64,000 bases of DNA from an uncultured bacterium (GTDB lineage Bacteria; Cyanobacteriota; Vampirovibrionia; Gastranaerophilales; Gastranaerophilaceae). The translations under genes were made by a program, and so were the position numbers. Every line of letters starts with the position of its first letter. The stretch's first letter is position 1. The notes below the pieces were generated by a model. It did no database searches and was not told the origin of the DNA. It saw only the letters and a program-made list of their open reading frames with translations. Of the stretch, positions 61,067 through 64,000 are shown one piece after another. Location of the stretch: NCBI GenBank assembly GCA_949035555.1, contig CAROLD010000001.1, positions 225,184 through 289,183 of the forward strand, given 5' to 3'.

Positions 61067-61348
61067 ATGAATAAAAATTGTATAGGCTCTAAATTTGACG
61101 ATTTTCTTGAAGAAGAAGGTTTGCTTCAAGAATCCGATACTGTTGCTATAAAAAGGGTTATAGCTTATGCTCTTGAACAAAAAATGTTGTCTGAAAAGAT
61201 TACAGTAAGCCAACTTGCAAAAGATTTAGATACTTCAAGAAGTGCTATATCTCGTATTCTTGACCCTGAAAATACTGCAATCACTTTAAATACAATAGAA
61301 AAGGTTGCTAAATATTTAGGTAAACGTATCGTTCTATCATTTGCTTAA
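61067..61348 (+). CDS. HTH antitoxin (HigA-like, XRE family)
   Basis: A 93-residue protein with the pattern of antitoxins of the RelE/HigB (Gp49-like) systems: IGSKFDDFLEEEGLLQESDT at the start, an XRE HTH (VSQLAKDLDTSRSAISRIL), and a C-terminal AITLNTIEKVAKYLGKRIVL. Antitoxins of this group repress their own promoter, for which a palindrome is present. A homologue of the toxin is encoded downstream, but on the opposite strand. The ribosome site is weak (GAAAG). Confidence 0.85.
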   Translation: MNKNCIGSKFDDFLEEEGLLQESDTVAIKRVIAYALEQKMLSEKITVSQLAKDLDTSRSAISRILDPENTAITLNTIEKVAKYLGKRIVLSFA

Positions 61349-61353
61349 CGGCA

Positions 61354-61378
61354 AGCCGTAGTGCTTTTAGCACCGGCT
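61354..61378. terminator. Hairpin between convergent toxin- and antitoxin-like genes
   Basis: AGCCG-TA-GTGCT / AGCAC-CGGCT with loop TTT. No T-run follows; it may be a weak bidirectional terminator. Confidence 0.45.
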
Positions 61379-61573
61379 AACGCAATCTTGATATCGTTTA
61401 ATTGCAACATCTAATTCTTTATCAGGTGTCTTTTGTGATTTTTTAACAAACCCATGTAAAAGCACCATTGTATCGTTTTCAACATAGAAAATTACTCTTG
61501 CTATACCATTAGAAATATTGCAACGAACTTCCTCTAATCCACCTGTTCCATGCAAAACTCTTGTTAATGGCAT
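61367..61573 (-). pseudogene. Toxin remnant (HigB/RelE, Gp49-like), N-terminally truncated
   Basis: The 68-residue frame holds the C-terminal half of a HigB-type mRNA interferase: EEVRCNISNGIARVIFYVEN, then MVLLHGFVKKSQKTPDKELD. About 40 N-terminal residues of the family are missing; the frame starts at an ATG inside the preceding small gene. It is convergent with its cognate antitoxin family, whereas active systems are co-directional. Likely inactive debris. Confidence 0.68.
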
Positions 61574-61677
61574 GTCTCAATCAATTTTTGTGCTTGATAT
61601 ACACTGTTTGCACATATTGTAACTTCGATATTACCACCACTTATAGTAGGTGTAATTGTTGCTTTGTATTTTTTCAT
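61564..61677 (-). CDS. 37-residue peptide, possibly a truncated element gene
   Basis: A short frame, MKKYKATITPTISGGNIEVT onward, ending QKLIETCH. It has a strong ribosome site (TAGGAGG, 8 bases before the ATG). The beginning resembles small proteins of conjugative elements that I recall only loosely. It overlaps the toxin remnant by a few bases, so it may be the 5' end of a gene fused to other debris. Confidence 0.45.
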   Translation of the reverse strand: MKKYKATITPTISGGNIEVTICANSVYQAQKLIETCH

Positions 61678-62134
61678 AGTTTATTTCCTCCTATAAAAAT
61701 TTGTGCCGTTTTCTTTTGTTACTGTATTCACAGTTTCATTTACTCTTTATTGACTGAAACTTTCTGCAAAAAATATTCAGACATAGAAGAAGTCAGAAAC
61801 ATCACAACAGGAGTAAAATTCATTCATCAATACTTAGATAAAGCCTATGCTTTGTTGATAGATATAATGGTAGATGATGTGTAATTCTCAAATTACAATT
61901 AATTACTAAATGATTACATCTTGAAAGTATTAGTTCTATTATCTTTTAGACTTCTTTTTCTTACTTGTAATTTTGTAATAACCAAACTGATTAAAAAATA
62001 AAATTATTTTATCTGAAATTCTCTGATGTTCTCTGATAAAACTTTGTACTTGGGATAATAAAATATATTTAATTAACTCGCATTGTACCTTCTCGTTTAC
62101 GAGAGGCATTTCTCTTGTTTGATTAGAGCTTAAT
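61678..62134. other. Gap with gene debris
   Basis: No intact gene. On the plus strand, 61735-61884 reads LTETFCKKYSDIEEVRNITT, then KFIHQYLDKAYALLIDIM, which looks like a protein tail without its beginning. A small CTCGT/ACGAG hairpin lies at 62093-62104. The rest is A/T-rich without visible signals. Confidence 0.4.
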
Positions 62135-63370
62135 TTATAAATGTTTGATTATTTTTTGAGAAAGTTCTTCTTTTATCCCTGTTTTTGTAACTTCCAAGTA
62201 AAAAGAGTTTAATTTATCATCATAAATTATTAAAGGAACGTTATCTAATGTTTCATATGTATATATTGTTTGATTATCTAATTCATGCTGACAAATCTTT
62301 GCAAAATTTGAACTATATAAATCACTATCAATATTTTGCATTTGACGATACATTTTGCATCTACTAAATATTACATTACTCCAATCAATTAAACCTTTAT
62401 GATTTGGAGGAGTTATTTTTTCTAAATAACAAATCAAAGACGGGAATATCCTATTTTCATTTATACTAGTATTTTTATTGATTATTATAGTTGAATAAAT
62501 TTCCAACAAAAACTCCGTTGAATAGACAAACAAATAATATATTTTCTCGTCTTCAGATAAATCTTTTAAATTAAATTTACTAAATACTTGTGCAACCTTA
62601 GCAGAAATGCTTAAAGCATATCTTTCAAAAGATAACACCTCTTTGTTATAATTTTCATCTTGACATTCGACTTCAATAATATTTTTTAAAATATAATCCG
62701 CAACTATTTCAGAAAATATAAAAAGTTTTTTATCTGAAAACAATTTATTGATATGTTCTAACATCATAGGATTACCACAAATAATATTATCTGAAATTTT
62801 AGTAGTTATACAGCATCTATTTGTTTTTATATCTTCAAAAGTGAGATTACAAAAAATGTTTTTTATTTGAGAAACACCCTTTTTGGAATATAGAAAAAAT
62901 CTAGTTCTAAAAACAGCTTTGTACATTGAATCTGTAAATTTATCACTAAAACCAAAGGCCATATATTTGAAAGCTGATAATGTTGATGAAATAGCAAAAT
63001 TTGTCATTTGTTTTATGGTAATTGAAGAATTTTTAGTTTTATTTATGCTTTCATATGCAAGAAATAAAACTAAAATACTCCCTTCAAATAGATATTTAGG
63101 TATGTTGTGTATAAAATCTTTTTCTTCTTCTTTTGTTAAATTCATATTTTTTATATCTGGACATAATAGGTCGGTTAATTTACTTGTAAAAAATTTTGCT
63201 ATAAAGTCCTCAGGACTTAAACTCATTAATTGGTTTAATGTATTATTAGCAATACTATTTTTACTAGTTTCATTTAATTTTTCTTTTTCCATATTGGGAA
63301 CAATAAACGCATTGTATACTGCAATGAAGACTGCTGCGATTGGCAATATTATCAATATTAAATTATCCAT
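62135..63370 (-). CDS. Membrane-anchored protein, function unknown
   Basis: A 411-residue protein with one N-terminal membrane helix (NLILIILPIAAVFIAVYNAF) and a long, mostly helical soluble part, for example FIAKFFTSKLTDLLCPDIKN and EKIYYLFVYSTEFLLEIYST. No domain, nuclease or ATPase motif is recognised. Composition is very A/T-rich, unlike the core genes. It overlaps the preceding gene by 8 bases, so the two form an operon. A membrane-bound accessory system is possible. Confidence 0.7.
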   Translation of the reverse strand: MDNLILIILPIAAVFIAVYNAFIVPNMEKEKLNETSKNSIANNTLNQLMSLSPEDFIAKFFTSKLTDLLCPDIKNMNLTKEEEKDFIHNIPKYLFEGSILVLFLAYESINKTKNSSITIKQMTNFAISSTLSAFKYMAFGFSDKFTDSMYKAVFRTRFFLYSKKGVSQIKNIFCNLTFEDIKTNRCCITTKISDNIICGNPMMLEHINKLFSDKKLFIFSEIVADYILKNIIEVECQDENYNKEVLSFERYALSISAKVAQVFSKFNLKDLSEDEKIYYLFVYSTEFLLEIYSTIIINKNTSINENRIFPSLICYLEKITPPNHKGLIDWSNVIFSRCKMYRQMQNIDSDLYSSNFAKICQHELDNQTIYTYETLDNVPLIIYDDKLNSFYLEVTKTGIKEELSQKIIKHL

Positions 63371-63701
63371 AATAAACTCCTTTAACGATTATTTTATTTG
63401 TTAAAAGTTTGTTTTTTGTGCAGTAAATATATAAAAAGATAGCTGTAATTACATTAATTATTGTCCATACACACTTGCCTAAAGGTGCTAAACAGAAAGG
63501 ATTATAAATAATAATTAATTCAACTAAAAAGAAAGAAAAATTATCAAAATTCTTTTTCCTTTTATATGTATCAAATAGAAATTTTCCTAAAAATAAAAAA
63601 AGGAAGGTCTTTAATAAGAAATAATAGCCATAAGGTATTCCTATTATGCCAACTATCAAAGCAATAATTCCAATTATAAATAAAATTTGCATATTAGTCA
63701 T
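63363..63701 (-). CDS. Small multi-pass membrane protein (DUF6804-like)
   Basis: A 112-residue protein with four hydrophobic segments (IGIIALIVGIIGIPYGYYF, FLFLFLGKFLF, FFLVELIIIYNPFCLA, VWTIINVITAIFLYIYC). The 'YNPF...W.iiN' turn resembles the DUF6804 pattern; this is tentative. It is the first gene of the two-gene unit and has its own promoter. Confidence 0.6.
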   Translation of the reverse strand: MTNMQILFIIGIIALIVGIIGIPYGYYFLLKTFLFLFLGKFLFDTYKRKKNFDNFSFFLVELIIIYNPFCLAPLGKCVWTIINVITAIFLYIYCTKNKLLTNKIIVKGVYYG

Positions 63702-63708
63702 TTGTTTT

Positions 63709-63717
63709 ATTATAGCA
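63709..63717 (-). promoter_or_regulatory. Extended -10 promoter of the membrane gene pair
   Basis: Minus strand TGC TATAAT, seven bases before the ATG at 63701; the predicted leader is about one base. Confidence 0.6.
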
Positions 63718-63850
63718 CGATTATAATTTATTCTGATAAATAGAGTGTGTCCATCAAAAAATTGCCAATCAAGCCAATATCTTTAAATTTTCTATCATAG
63801 CAAAGATTTTTGAACTATTGAAATCTATAATTTTGTGGTATAATTCTTGT

Positions 63851-63920
63851 GTAAAGCTTTCCAATGTCGTACGATGTGGGGAGCCATAAAGGAGATGTCA
63901 ATTGACATCTCCTTTATTTT
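63851..63920 (+). ncRNA. Candidate small RNA
   Basis: An extended -10 box (TGG TATAAT, 63836-63844) is followed ~45 bases later by the terminator AAAGGAGATGTCAA / TTGACATCTCCTTT (63888-63915) and ATTTTAT. No reading frame lies between. The RNA would be ~70 nt and includes the palindrome TCGTACGA. The remaining bases to 64000 hold a small AGCC/GGCT hairpin and nothing else I can name. Confidence 0.45.
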
Positions 63921-64000
63921 ATCCTTTAGTAGGTCATTTTATAATAAACACCAGCCTAAAATGGCTGTCCAAAAATTTGCACAGTCAAAATTATAACTAT

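Noticed and set aside
61561..61884. 107-residue rightward frame
   Set aside because: Its first half is antisense to the 37-residue gene; only the tail from ~61735 looks protein-like, so it is noted as debris in the gap.
63749..63982. Similar stretches TGTCCATCAAAAAATTGCC and TGTCCAAAAATTTGCAC about 215 bp apart, as possible ends of a small mobile element
   Set aside because: Match is partial and mostly A/T; no target duplication or transposase is seen.

Overview
The window looks like chromosome of a non-photosynthetic relative of the cyanobacteria, most likely a gut Gastranaerophilales (Melainabacteria/Vampirovibrionia). The evidence is indirect. The DNA is AT-rich, and there is an operon pairing a Ycf46-type AAA ATPase with a Ycf35 (DUF1257)-like protein and a DUF2997 protein, a set otherwise typical of cyanobacteria and plastids. 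RecG carries the extra N-terminal region common in cyanobacterial RecG, and tRNA-Asn begins UCCUCAG as in cyanobacteria. An oxygen-sensitive ribonucleotide reductase (nrdD plus activase), an autotransporter and two AsmA-like proteins point to an anaerobic, Gram-negative-type cell. No taxonomic search was possible.

Layout. 1-8.3 kb: truncated trpB with an overlapping trpR-type repressor gene and its operators, recG, an annexin-like low-complexity protein, a small HTH/zinc-ribbon regulator, and a cobalamin riboswitch followed by nrdD-nrdG. 8.3-14.8 kb: an OadG-like peptide, two exact 102-bp tandem repeats that abut tRNA-Leu, an EF-hand/lytic transglycosylase-like protein, a GNAT, tRNA-Met, an Lrp-type regulator overlapping an aminotransferase gene, an exported beta-carbonic anhydrase, a possible ADP-ribosyltransferase-fold protein and tRNA-Ser. 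14.8-19.5 kb: the Ycf46 operon. 19.6-31.6 kb: aroA, a frameshifted gene, a lone sugar ABC permease, clpB, a flavoprotein/HxlR divergent pair, an unlisted 56-residue protein, TPR proteins and nadE. 31.7-47.6 kb: two large AsmA-like proteins, SIMPL, a metalloprotease-like protein with an altered zinc motif, a candidate sRNA, DUF2752, TM2, dut, alaS, tRNA-Arg and a frameshifted TPR gene. 47.7-58.9 kb: a 2505-residue autotransporter, a TPR protein, cobO and a Bax-inhibitor-1 protein. 59.1-64.0 kb: an accessory tract starting at tRNA-Asn, with a broken nuclease gene, an integrase remnant, toxin-antitoxin debris, a membrane gene pair of unknown function and two candidate structured RNAs.

How the parts fit. 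B12 appears as a control signal and as a pathway product: the riboswitch ahead of nrdDG suggests that the B12-independent reductase is turned down when B12 is present, and cobO makes adenosyl-corrinoids. TrpR probably represses itself and trpB. Envelope functions are prominent: autotransporter, AsmA-like proteins, SIMPL, TM2, DUF2752 and the exported carbonic anhydrase.

The clearest unexplained signals are these. First, an extended -10 box (TGn plus a TATAAT-like hexamer) lies exactly six bases before the start codon of at least six genes, which predicts leaderless mRNAs. Second, the 102-bp tandem units share the first 11 bases of tRNA-Leu and can fold into a fully nested RNA. Third, there are twin hairpins with an identical loop at 60.8 kb. 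Fourth, there are two sRNA-like transcription units at 40.5 and 63.9 kb. Fifth, there is a two-gene membrane module at 62.1-63.7 kb.
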